A stretch of 64,000 nucleotides of DNA, from assembly GCA_007121555.1 (NCBI GenBank), contig SKKH01000100.1:1-64000 (forward strand), written 5' to 3'. This document shows positions 9,328-19,600 of this stretch, one piece after another (position 1 is the stretch's first letter; the number at the start of each line of letters is the position of its first letter). Source of the stretch: Gemmatimonadota bacterium. Lineage in GTDB: Bacteria; Gemmatimonadota; Gemmatimonadetes; Longimicrobiales; Gaopeijiaceae. The notes below the pieces were generated by a model. It saw only the letters and a list, made by a program, of their open reading frames with translations, searched no databases and had not been told where the DNA came from. The translations under genes and the position numbers were made by a program.

Positions 9328-9525
9328 GGTCCCAAACCTTGATGGTCGCGTTCGTGCAGGTCTTACAGGAACACAACGGGTCTGGGACGCTCTCCGGCCC
9401 CCTGGCATATGCGCCCAACCCTACCCAGGGACTCCCCTGATGTCCCTTGCTGCTCAGCGCCGGTTCGCCGAACGGGTGAGCGCTTCACCCCGGCACCCAG
9501 GCGCTGTGAGGACGCGCCGTCGCCC

Positions 9526-10719
9526 TCAGCCCAGGGCGCGGCGGAGATCCTCCACGAGGTCCTGGGGGTTCTCGATCCCGGCCGAGTAGCGGATCAGGGT
9601 CTCGGGAATCCCCACCTCAGCCCGCTCTTCCGCGCTCATCTCCACATGGCTGGTCGTGGCCGGCGGACCCACCAGGGTGGCCACGGACCCCAGCGACGCA
9701 GCCCGGTGAGCCAGGGTCAGCGACCCGAGCACCCGGTTCATCTCGTCCATCCCGCCGGGGAGAGAGAAACTCAGGACGCCCCCGAAGCCTGTCATCTGTC
9801 GGGAGGCGATCTCGTGGCCCGGGTGATCGGAGAGGCCCGGATAGAAGACCCGGTCCACCCGGGGGTGGGAGGCGAGGAATTCGGCGACGGCTTGAGCGTT
9901 GCTGTTGTGCCGCTGGACCCGGAGCTCCAGGGTCCGGAGCCCCCGGGCGAGGAGGAAGGCGGACATGGGGTCCAGGGAGGCGCCGTTGATCTCCCGGAAG
10001 TGGAAGACCTGGTCCACCAGCTCCCGGGCCCCCACCAGCACGCCGCCCATGGCGTCAGAGTGACCTCCCAGGAACTTGGTGGCGCTGTGGAGGACCAGGT
10101 CGGCGCCCAACTCGAGGGGTCTCTGGTTGATGGGCGTGGCGAACGTGTTGTCCACGACGACGAGCGCACCCACCTTCCGCGCCGCTCGGGCCAGCCGGGC
10201 CAGATCCAGGATCTTCAGGGTGGGGTTCGTGGGACTCTCGAGGTAGACCAGTCGGCATCCGTGGGCGATCTCCGCCTCCAGCGCCTCGTGGTCCTCGGTG
10301 GGGCAGAGCGTCGCCTCGACTCCGACCCGGGGAAGGAAGTCCGTGAAGAGCTTGGTGGTCCCCCCGTAGGAGTCGCGGATGCTCACCACCCGGTCTCCCG
10401 GAGCCAGGAAGGTGCGCAGCGTGTTGCTCACCGCGGCCATTCCGGTGGCGAAGCTGGTGGCCGCCGGGGCGCCCTCCAGGACCCGAACCTTGTCCTCGAA
10501 GAGCTCCACCGTGGGGTTCCGGTTCCGGGAGTAGATGTACCCCGGGCCCTCTCCGGTGCCTGCGGCGCGCCAGCGCTCCATGTCCTCGTATGCGAAGGTG
10601 ACCCCCTGAAAGAGAGGTGCCACGGTGGCCCCCTCGGCTGAGTCGTGGGGCTCTCCTCCCCACACTGCTCGGGTAGAAAAGCCCTGTTCGTTGAGGTCGT
10701 CCGATCCGGTAGGGTTCAT
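9526..10719 (-). CDS. Cys/Met metabolism PLP-dependent enzyme (cystathionine gamma-synthase/lyase family)
   Basis: YSRNRNPTVELFEDKVRVLEGAPAATSFATGMAAVSNTLRTFLAPGDRVV...VVDNTFATPINQRPLELGADLVLHSATKFLGGHSDAMGG; PLP-Lys motif intact (longer start at 10788 possible). Confidence 0.92.
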   Translation of the reverse strand: MNPTGSDDLNEQGFSTRAVWGGEPHDSAEGATVAPLFQGVTFAYEDMERWRAAGTGEGPGYIYSRNRNPTVELFEDKVRVLEGAPAATSFATGMAAVSNTLRTFLAPGDRVVSIRDSYGGTTKLFTDFLPRVGVEATLCPTEDHEALEAEIAHGCRLVYLESPTNPTLKILDLARLARAARKVGALVVVDNTFATPINQRPLELGADLVLHSATKFLGGHSDAMGGVLVGARELVDQVFHFREINGASLDPMSAFLLARGLRTLELRVQRHNSNAQAVAEFLASHPRVDRVFYPGLSDHPGHEIASRQMTGFGGVLSFSLPGGMDEMNRVLGSLTLAHRAASLGSVATLVGPPATTSHVEMSAEERAEVGIPETLIRYSAGIENPQDLVEDLRRALG

Positions 10720-10801
10720 CGTCTGATTCAGTCCTGGTAGTGGAGAAGGGGGTAAGGAGCGAGGTCCAACCTTGTCCCTGGTTTCCATCCCGTGACGAAG
10801 G

Positions 10802-13609
10802 TCAGGGGAGGAGGGTTCCTCTGAGGTCCGAATAGGAGCCGTGGCGCCGGGGATACCGGTCCAGCCCCGGACGGTAGCAATGGATGCGCTCCGACCCCCC
10901 GCGCAGGGACGAGGGTCCGCTTTCAGTGCGCCAGGTGGCCCCCTCCGGCACCGGTTCCTGGGGCATGGCGATGCCGAATCGATCCTTCACCTGGGCCTCC
11001 ACCACCTCCACCAGCGCCTCCGTCAGCGTGAGAGCTTCGTGGAGCCATCGGTCCGTCTGTTCGGTCAGATAGTCCCGGGCGGCCGACGGGCCCTGGGAGT
11101 TACGGCGTCGCTCAGCCTCGGCCCTCAACGCCGGAAGCTCCGCCATCCGCCGGGCCTCCAGGGCCTCCAGCTCCGCCGTAACCGCAGGCAGGAATTCCTC
11201 TGGATGGCCGCACATGTGGTAGAGGAGCCTCCGGTGCACTCGGTAGGCGCTTCGGGTGGCCTCCAGGGAGGCGAAGCCGGGATCCAGAAAGGTGGCATCT
11301 GCGTCCTTCGTCATGTACCGGTGCTGCTTGTACTCCGGCGGCACATCATCCACTTCCACGAAGAGGGGCGTCATGGGGGTTGCGGCCGAGGGGGCCACCG
11401 CCGTCCACAGGACCCCCGGGTCGCCGGCATCTTCCCGGGTGAGGTGCGCGACCTGCCCGTACCCCGCCCGATCCCCCGACCAGCGCGGATCCCGCACCAG
11501 CGCCATCATGTCCGCCAGGGACACCGGGGTCAGCCCCAGAAGCTCTTCCTCACGGTCCGGAGGATACTGAAACACGGCGTCGTCGTCTCCGGGCAGGCTC
11601 GGAAAGGGCTGCCCGTAGACCTGCTGCAGATCCATGGAGCCGGAGGCGTCCGGCTCGAACCAGTCCTGCTCCTGGGCGAATCGAACGAGATGAGGCGATC
11701 CCATGAAGTCCGGATCCTCCTCGAAGCCCACCGGGAAGTCGCGGATGAAGCCCGGATACAGGACCCGCACCTGGTCCGGCCCCAGACGCTCCGCCGCCCA
11801 AAGCCCCTGCCCCCCGGCGAAGGTGAGGACCACCCATCCCTCCTCGGCATCGGCGAAGAGGAAGGAGTTCCCGCCGTAGGTGGCATAGCCGTGAGCCTCC
11901 ACCAGGTCACCCACGATCCGGACCGCCTCCCGAGCCGAGCGGGCCCGTTCCATGACGGCCCGGGCCAGGTCGCTGTAGCTCAGGCCACGCTGGGGATCCG
12001 GGGTCATCTCCCTGAGTTCTGCCCGGGAAGGACTCCAGACCGTGCGCGCGGCCACTCCATGCTCGTTCAGCCCACCGTTGGTGAGCGGGGGCGGGAAGCC
12101 GGCGAACTCCGAGTAGTTGCTGGTAATGAAGCGGGCCGTTCGGCTCACCTGGGGGATCCGCGTTCGCTCCCCCGGATACCGGGCGCTCTCCGTCACGCCC
12201 ACCTCGACCATGGTGCCTTCGGGGAAGTCCCGTCCGGGGGTGATCTCCAGCCAGTGGCTGGACGGTTCGTGGCCGAACCCCCCGAGGAGCACGCTCCCAT
12301 CGCCGGTCAGGTTCCTTCCCACATAGAAGGCGATGCTCTTGTCCGGATGGCCGGCCTCCAGGTTCTCCGGCCTGATGTCGACCTGGACCGGTCCCATGGA
12401 GAGGCCATGGGGGGTCCCCTCCACCCCTTCTTCGGAAGAGGCCACCGCCCGGAATCCGTCCCCGGGGCGGAGGTGCACCGTGTGGCTCGCGCTGCGGATC
12501 CGGACCGGATCGCTCCCCTCCACCCCCATCCGGTAGAGAAGGTGAAGGAGGGTCCAGCGGCCGAAGAGGTCGTCGGGATCTTCAGAGCCCCTCTCCCAAT
12601 GGGCACTCGACGCGCTCTGCAGGTCGGAGACCGGCTCCTTGCCGGACCCGGCGGTCACCTCCCGGCTTTCCAGATCCAGGGTGTCACCGGCACCCATGAG
12701 TTCGATCCGAAGCCCCTGGACATCCGCCGGACTGCCGCTTCCCGCGACCGCCCCGGCAGCATCTACCAGGAGGACCCCGGAGGCCCCCACCACCCACGCC
12801 CTCCCTTCCTCCACCACCAGGGCTGTGTTCTCGTCCACTCCGACGCCGAGTCGGCCCTGCGGATCGGAGAGGGTGGCCACGATGAGGCGGCCGATCCGTC
12901 CCCGGGCCAGGAAGTGCTGGTCGACGAGGAGCTCCGGGAGGAACTCGAGGCCCCTGTCCAGACGCACGCCTCCCTCCGATCCGACTCCCTCCTGGAACGC
13001 CCCCTCCGAATCGCCCCCCGCGATCATGGGATCCGACATCATGGCGGCGCCGGCCGAGGTTCCCGAGACCACCGCTCCCTGCCGGAACCGCTCCATGACG
13101 GCCTCGTAGGCGGGGGTGGACTCCCCCTCCGGCCGGAAGGTCTCCGCGATCCTGGACTGGGACCCACCGGTGAAGAAGAATCCGCCGCACTCCCGAAGTT
13201 CCTCGGCCACGACCGGATCCAGCGCACGCTCCGGCTCCTCGGAGCCGAGAAGCACGCCCCGGGCCGCCTCCCCTCCGCCCCAGCGCCTGAAGGACTCCAC
13301 GGCCGAGTCCATGGAGCGCTGGGGATCGGCTCCAGCGGTGGGGATTACGCAGATCGGCCCGGTCCCCTCCCGCCCCTCCAGGGCGGTCTGGTATACGGCT
13401 TCGTTCTCTCCGGAGAGGGCGCCCCCGATACTCACTACGCGGCCGGTCCGCTCAGAGGCGGGATCGGTGGCGAGGGCGGTGCCGGCCGCGGGCTCCTCGG
13501 CGTAGCCGGTCAGGACCAGACCTGGTGCAACCAGGCTCAGGAGGAGAATCCATGGCCTCACCACAGGGCCCGGGCGGTCGGAACAGCATTGCGTTCGTGT
13601 TCGGTCCAT
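10802..13609 (-). CDS. cyanophycinase (S51) domain fused to peptidase C69 (Ntn-hydrolase) domain, secreted
   Basis: N-half: GRVVSIGGALSGENEAVYQTALEG...GGFFFTGGSQSRIAETF...GAVVSGTSAGAAMMSDPMIAGG. C-half: SIAFYVGRNLTGDGSVLLGGFGHEPSSHWLEITPGRDFPEGTMVEV...ITSNYSEFAGFPPPLTNGGLNEHGVAARTVWSPSRAELREMT... Confidence 0.8.
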   Translation of the reverse strand: MDRTRTQCCSDRPGPVVRPWILLLSLVAPGLVLTGYAEEPAAGTALATDPASERTGRVVSIGGALSGENEAVYQTALEGREGTGPICVIPTAGADPQRSMDSAVESFRRWGGGEAARGVLLGSEEPERALDPVVAEELRECGGFFFTGGSQSRIAETFRPEGESTPAYEAVMERFRQGAVVSGTSAGAAMMSDPMIAGGDSEGAFQEGVGSEGGVRLDRGLEFLPELLVDQHFLARGRIGRLIVATLSDPQGRLGVGVDENTALVVEEGRAWVVGASGVLLVDAAGAVAGSGSPADVQGLRIELMGAGDTLDLESREVTAGSGKEPVSDLQSASSAHWERGSEDPDDLFGRWTLLHLLYRMGVEGSDPVRIRSASHTVHLRPGDGFRAVASSEEGVEGTPHGLSMGPVQVDIRPENLEAGHPDKSIAFYVGRNLTGDGSVLLGGFGHEPSSHWLEITPGRDFPEGTMVEVGVTESARYPGERTRIPQVSRTARFITSNYSEFAGFPPPLTNGGLNEHGVAARTVWSPSRAELREMTPDPQRGLSYSDLARAVMERARSAREAVRIVGDLVEAHGYATYGGNSFLFADAEEGWVVLTFAGGQGLWAAERLGPDQVRVLYPGFIRDFPVGFEEDPDFMGSPHLVRFAQEQDWFEPDASGSMDLQQVYGQPFPSLPGDDDAVFQYPPDREEELLGLTPVSLADMMALVRDPRWSGDRAGYGQVAHLTREDAGDPGVLWTAVAPSAATPMTPLFVEVDDVPPEYKQHRYMTKDADATFLDPGFASLEATRSAYRVHRRLLYHMCGHPEEFLPAVTAELEALEARRMAELPALRAEAERRRNSQGPSAARDYLTEQTDRWLHEALTLTEALVEVVEAQVKDRFGIAMPQEPVPEGATWRTESGPSSLRGGSERIHCYRPGLDRYPRRHGSYSDLRGTLLP

Positions 13610-13660
13610 TTGGCCAGCTAACCGATCGGGATGGAAGGATCTGACCCCCGCGGGGCGGCC

Positions 13661-16600
13661 TCACTTCGCTCGGGGCCTCACGACCACGTCACGGGTGATC
13701 CCGTCGTCCACCAGGGGGATCGCTCCGGAGGGCGCCGAGTCGTCCTCCCGGCCGCCGGCCATCGTGACTTCGGCCCCGTCCTCCCGGATCCGCCCCGGGC
13801 GCTCCACCCGGATGCGGTAGAGGGTGTCACCGTAACGGTAATCCACGGTGAACGCATCCCACCCGGAGGGCACCACAGGCTCCAGAAACAGTAGCGTTCC
13901 TCGCCGCCGGAAGCCCAGGATGGACTCCAGCCCCACCCGGTACATCCAGCTTGCGGAGCCGGTGTACCAAGTCCAGCCGCCCCGCCCCGGATGGTCGGGA
14001 GAGGTGTAGACATCGGCTGCGATCACATAGGGCTCCACCTGATATCGAGACACCCCCTCCGGAGTTTCGGTGTGGTGCAGCGGATTGATCATCTGGTAGA
14101 GTTCGAAGGCTCGATCCCCCCTTCCTTGCGCCGCCACCGCCTGCACCGCCCAGAGGGCCGCGTGTGTATACTGGGCCCCGTTCTCTCGAACACCGGGCAG
14201 GTATCCCTTGATGTAGCCGGGATCCAGAGGGCCGTCGTCGAAGGGTGGCGTGAGCAGCCGGATCAGTCCCAGCTCCCGATCCACGAGTTGAGCTTCCAAG
14301 GCTTCCATGGCCCGGGACGCCTTGTCGGGCTCCCCGGCTCCCGAAAGCACACTCCAGCTCTGGGCGATGGAGTCGATCCGGCACTCGTCGTTGGTCGCGG
14401 AGCCCAGGGGGGTTCCGTCATCGAAGTAGGCCCGCCGGTACCAGTCTCCGTCCCATCCATGTTCGTTTGCGGCGTCGGAATATCCCTGCGCCTGCGCCAG
14501 AAGAGTGTCCACCGCTGCGGTGTCGCCCCGGGAACGGGCATGATCGGCGAAGGCTCGCAGGGTGGCAGCGAGGAACCACGCCAACCACACACTCTCCCCC
14601 TGTCCCCCCACACCTACCCGATTCATCCCGTCGTTCCAGTCTCCGATCCCCATGAGGGGAAGGCCATGGACTCCAGTGGTGCACGCCCGCTCGAGGGCAC
14701 GAAGGCAGTGATCGTAGAGGGTGCCGGTCTCGGAACTCCGGGAGGGTTGGCCGTAGACCTCGTGTTCGTCGGGACCCAGGGGTGGCATGTCGAGGAAGGG
14801 GATCTCCTCGTCCAGGACGGAGTCGTCACCGGTGACGCGCAGATAGTGGTCCACAGTGAAGGGAAGCCATACCAGATCGTCCGAGAAACGTGTGCGCACG
14901 CCCCTTCCGGTTTCGGGGTGCCACCAATGCTGAACATCACCCTCCACGAACTGACGTCCGGCGGCCCGGAGAAGGTGTTCGCGCACCAGGGCGGGCTCGG
15001 CGTGGACCAGGGCCATCGCGTCCTGAAGCTGATCGCGGAATCCGTAGGCACCCCCGCTCTGGTAGAGCGCGGACCGGGCCCAGAGTCGGCAGGACAGCGT
15101 CTGATGCAGCAGCCACCGGTTCATCATGACGTCGAAGGAGGGTTCCGGCGTGTGCACCTCCACCACGGCCGAACGCCGGGCCCAGTCGTCCCGGTTTTCC
15201 TCCAGAGCGCCGCGGGCCGCTGGAGCCGTCCGGTAGCGGTCCAGGAGCGCCAGGGCTTCGTCCCTGTCCCGGCCCGATCCGAGCAGGATGACAAGTTCGA
15301 TCTCCTGCCCGGGGGCGAGGTCCACCGATCGTTCGAGTGCGGCACAGGGGTCGGGCGTCGCCCGCAACGCCTCCCACGTCCTTGCGGCTCCCTTCGTCCG
15401 CTCCCCTTCATCGGCCCGGTGTCCCGCACGGGATTCGGGCTGGACCAGCCAGGCCGGTGCTTTGACCGTGCCGTTTCGACCCAGGAAGGCGGTCCTGTCC
15501 AGGGTGTGGTCCATCGGATCACCGCTCGCCGCGAGAAACGCTACCCGATTCCCGAAATCGGGGTCGAAGGGGTTACGAGCCAGAACCACGTCTTTCTCGG
15601 CATCGTACTCCACGTGAAGACGGTTCTGGGTGACCTCTCGGGAAACCCCCAGAGCCCATTCCACGTAGGCCGTCACCGAGAGCCGCCTGCGACGGTCCCC
15701 GCCATTCCGGATCCGGAGGAGGGAGACCTTCACGGGATCCTCGCCGGCCATCCCCATCACCAGGCAAGTCGAGAGGTCCCCCCTCTGATGCCGGAACTCG
15801 GTGGCCGACGGAGAGTGAATCGTGGTGTACGGGTCTTCGGAGCAGACGGGAGCAGAGGAGGGGCCCCAGATCTCGCCGGTCTCGTCGTCCCTGAGGTAGA
15901 TGGCCTCGCCGGGCACGTCGCTCACTGGGTCGTTCCGCCACGGGGTGAGCCGGTGGAAGAAGCTGCTCTCGGCCCAGGTGAAGCCGCCACCGCGCTCGGT
16001 CACCACGAATCCGCCCCGGCGGTTCGCCACCACGTTGGACCAGGGGGCGGGGGGAAGGGTGTCTCCCGAGACCTCGATCAGGTAGTCGCCCTTCGATGTG
16101 AATCCACCGATCCCGTTGTACAAAAGAAGCTCGTCGGAGGAGGTGGGAAGGGGGTCCTCCGGCGGGGCCTTGCCGAGCTGGGGCCAAAGGGACCGCTGAT
16201 CCCCCCGAATCTCCCGGGTTGGTCGACGAGCTGGTGAGGAACGGGCCGGCCCAGCTGCTGGGAGGAGGATCGGTCCCGTGACCCCTTCTCCCTCGGTCGG
16301 GGCGTTGGCCCGCTCGCGTGCTGGACTCTCCTGTTCCGGGCTCCGTACTCGCACCCGTCCATCCCCTCGCTCCCCCTTTCGCTCCTCCGCCTCCTTCATG
16401 AGCGTTGACAGCGCCCGCCCATCGGAGTGGATGCTCACCTGGGCCGTGGCCTCGAGCATGAGCAGTTGCTCCCGGCTAATCTGGTCCTTCCTAAGTGGAA
16501 AGATCGCTCCGGCCCCATCGGTGTCCGCGGCGCTGCTCAGCGTGTGTCGGACCTCGAGGATGCGTTCCTGGAGTTCCTGGAGATACGAAGACGGCTGGAG

Positions 16601-19600
16601 GTTCAGGACCACCAGGTCGAGGTCGAGTCCGCGCCGCCTCAGGTAATGGTGTGCCGCGAAGAGACGGCGCAGGGTGGAGAGCCCCTCCGTGGAGTCGATG
16701 GTAGTCAGGAGAATCGGGTGATCCCCGGAGATCCCCTGAGCCCATAGGAGGGGTTGAGGCCCTGCTCCTCCCGCCCTCTTCTGTGGAGAGGCACGGAGGC
16801 GCCCGCCTCCATGCAGGGGGTAGAGGAGGAGCCCTGCCAGTTCCTGGAACGCCGCGGAGTCCGCGGGAGTGAGCCCCAGCTCACGCAGCTCGGCCTGTTG
16901 GGTGATCCACGCCAGGTCCAGGGCCCTCTGAGGCGCATACTGATCATGATACCGGTCGGCCAGTTCGAAGGTACGTTCCCGGGTGTCGGCGACCAGGGTG
17001 GTGAAGGCCAGCGAGCGGGCTTCGCCCGGCTCGAGGCGGACCTGAGTTCGGAGGGCGAAGACCGGATCGAGCACGGCCCCCACGGTGCCTGAGAGGGGAC
17101 CCGGAGCGTCCATGGCGACGGGATTACGGGTCGTCCTTCCCCGCCCAAGGAACCGGGCCCGATCGGTCTCCCAACTCACCGGCCCGATGGGACCGGATCC
17201 CGCGCTCACGACGTGGATCCCCCAGAGGGGAGCCTCCTCCGCCGAGCGGGGTCGCCGCACGGCCGTGAGAGCGGTGCACCATGGGTGCCATTCGGTGGTG
17301 ACGAACAGGTTGGAAAAGGTGCGGTGCGCCCGGTCGGCTTCGGCACGATTGAGGACGATTTCACCGTAACTTGTGAGTTCGACCTCGGCGGGGCTCCGTC
17401 CGCGGTTGGTGACCGTGACGTTCCGAACCTTCGCCCGGTCCTCGGGGACGACCACGATCTCTGTCCGGGTTTGGATGTCACCGTCCGTGCGGTGGAAGCT
17501 CACCCGGTCCGTGGCCAGAAGCGCCACATATCTGTCGGCGGGCACGCAAATCGGCTGATGTGCCCCCGACCAGACCCGTTCCTGATCGACGTTCCGCACG
17601 TAGCAGAACTGTCCGGTGGAGTCGGAGGTGCCGTCGGTCCGCCACCGGGTGACGGCCGTCGCACCGTGTCGGGTGTATCCTCCCCCCCCGTGGGTGACCA
17701 TGGCCGTGAACGGCCCCCGTCCCAGGAGCGCTACGTGAGGACGTGTGGAGTCGGGGTCGGTGAAGGTTCTCACCATGGGCTGGGCCAGCTCAGGCTCCGG
17801 CAGGGCATCTTCGGGCTCGGCCCGCTGGGTCTCCTGGAATGCCTGGGCCCGCGGGAGCCGCTCCTGGAGAAGAAGTTCGGCGGCCTTCACCCTCGGATCG
17901 GAGTGAAAGCGGCCGCGCCAGACGCCCCTCGCCAGGGCATTGGACAGCGCCACCATGCTCATGCCGATGTGATGCGCCATGTAGGTCTGAACCAGGGCAT
18001 GGGACCCATCCCCATCCGGACGGGTGAAGTCCAGGGCGTCACGGAAGCCATAGGGACCCAGCGCGTCCAGGCCTTCCAGCTCGGTGAGGTTTTCCATGGA
18101 GGTCTCAGGATCCACGGCAAGGGCCAGGAGCGATGCGTAGGGGGCGATGACCAGGTCGCGCCCCATGCCCCGCTTCAGGGCCAGCTCGGGCACGCCGAAG
18201 GCCCGGTACTGGTAGGTGAACTCCCGGTCCCGGAGGTTGTAGGCGCTTTCGCTCATCCCCCAGGGCACCCGGCGCTCCTCGCCGTAGGAGATCTGTCGCT
18301 GCACCGCGGCCTCCTCACCCCGGCGAAGCACGGTGCCGCGGTAGGAGCGCATGACGAGGCTGGGCATCAGATACTCGAAGATGCTTCCACTCCAGGACAC
18401 CAGGGCACCTCCGCCCCCGCCGGTGCGAGTCAGGGTGCGCCCCAGGCGGAACCAATGTTCCACGGGTGCGTGGTCCAGTGCGATGGCCACGAACCCGGCC
18501 AGTCGCGCCTCCGAGGCCAGCAGGTCGTAGTACGAGGGATCGAGGCTGAACTGGTCCTGGTTCCACCCAATGGAGAAGAGCTTCCGGTCGGTGTCGAACA
18601 GGAAGGTGAAGTCGGTCTCCACGATGATGGCCTCGGCCCGGGCTGCCAGCTCCTCGAGGCGTCGGACCCGCGCCGCTGCGTCAGGGCAGGTGCTCGCCGC
18701 CACTCGCAGTGGCACCCCGTCCTGCTGCTCCCCATCCCGCTCCCCTGTTCCCGCATCGTCCGGTACGCCCTCACCAGCCAGTGCAGGGGATGCCCACTTC
18801 GGGACGGCCAGAGCCCGGTCCAGGCTTCGCCGGAGCCAGGGCTCCATCTCGCTCCGGAACTCCTCGGCCACATCGGAGCCACGCAACACATGAAGGGCCT
18901 CCTCAAGAGGAGTGGCCACCCAGAGCCGAGTGGCCGGCGTGACGCCGGCCTCCACGGTCGCGGAAAGGGCGGTGCGGGCCTCCTCCAGACGGGTCTCCAC
19001 TTCGCGTCCCACCCTCCGCTCCTCCTGCGAGCCGGTCTCCAGGTGCAGTCGCACCTGTTCGCTCACCAGCTCCACCTCCGCCATCGTGGCCTCCCATTCC
19101 AGAGGCGAGCGCTCCGGTTGATCCACCAAAGCCAGGAGGCCTTGTCGCAGCGCCATCAGGTGCCCGACCAGGTTCCCGCTGTCTACGGTGGAGACGTAGG
19201 CAGGCTCCAGCACGCGCAGGGACGTCAGATCGTACCAGTTGTAGAAGTGGCCTCGGTACCGGGAAAGTCGGTCCAGCGTGTCAAAGGCTCGCTCCAGGCG
19301 CTCCAGCATGGGATCCAACGCCAGGAAACCCAGGTCTCGGGCACTCATGGTGGAGAGCAGTTGCAGGCCGATGTTCGTAGGAGAGGTTCGGCGCGCCACC
19401 ACGGGGCGAGGATCCTCCTGGAAGTTGTCCGGCGCCAGCCAGTGGGTGTCCTCGCAGGCGAAGCGCTCGAAGAAATTCCAGTGGAGGAGTGCGTACCGCA
19501 TGGCCTGCGGCCGTCGATGCCGCGGAAGCCGCCGATCCGGACCGACGGGCCGGATCCCGGCCTGGTGCGCGACCACCGGAGCGGCGATCCAGAGGATGAG

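Noticed and set aside
10841-13621. 926-aa plus-strand ORF opposite the cyanophycinase-C69 gene
   Set aside because: Mirror ORF caused by high GC3 codon usage; the minus strand has clear domain motifs.
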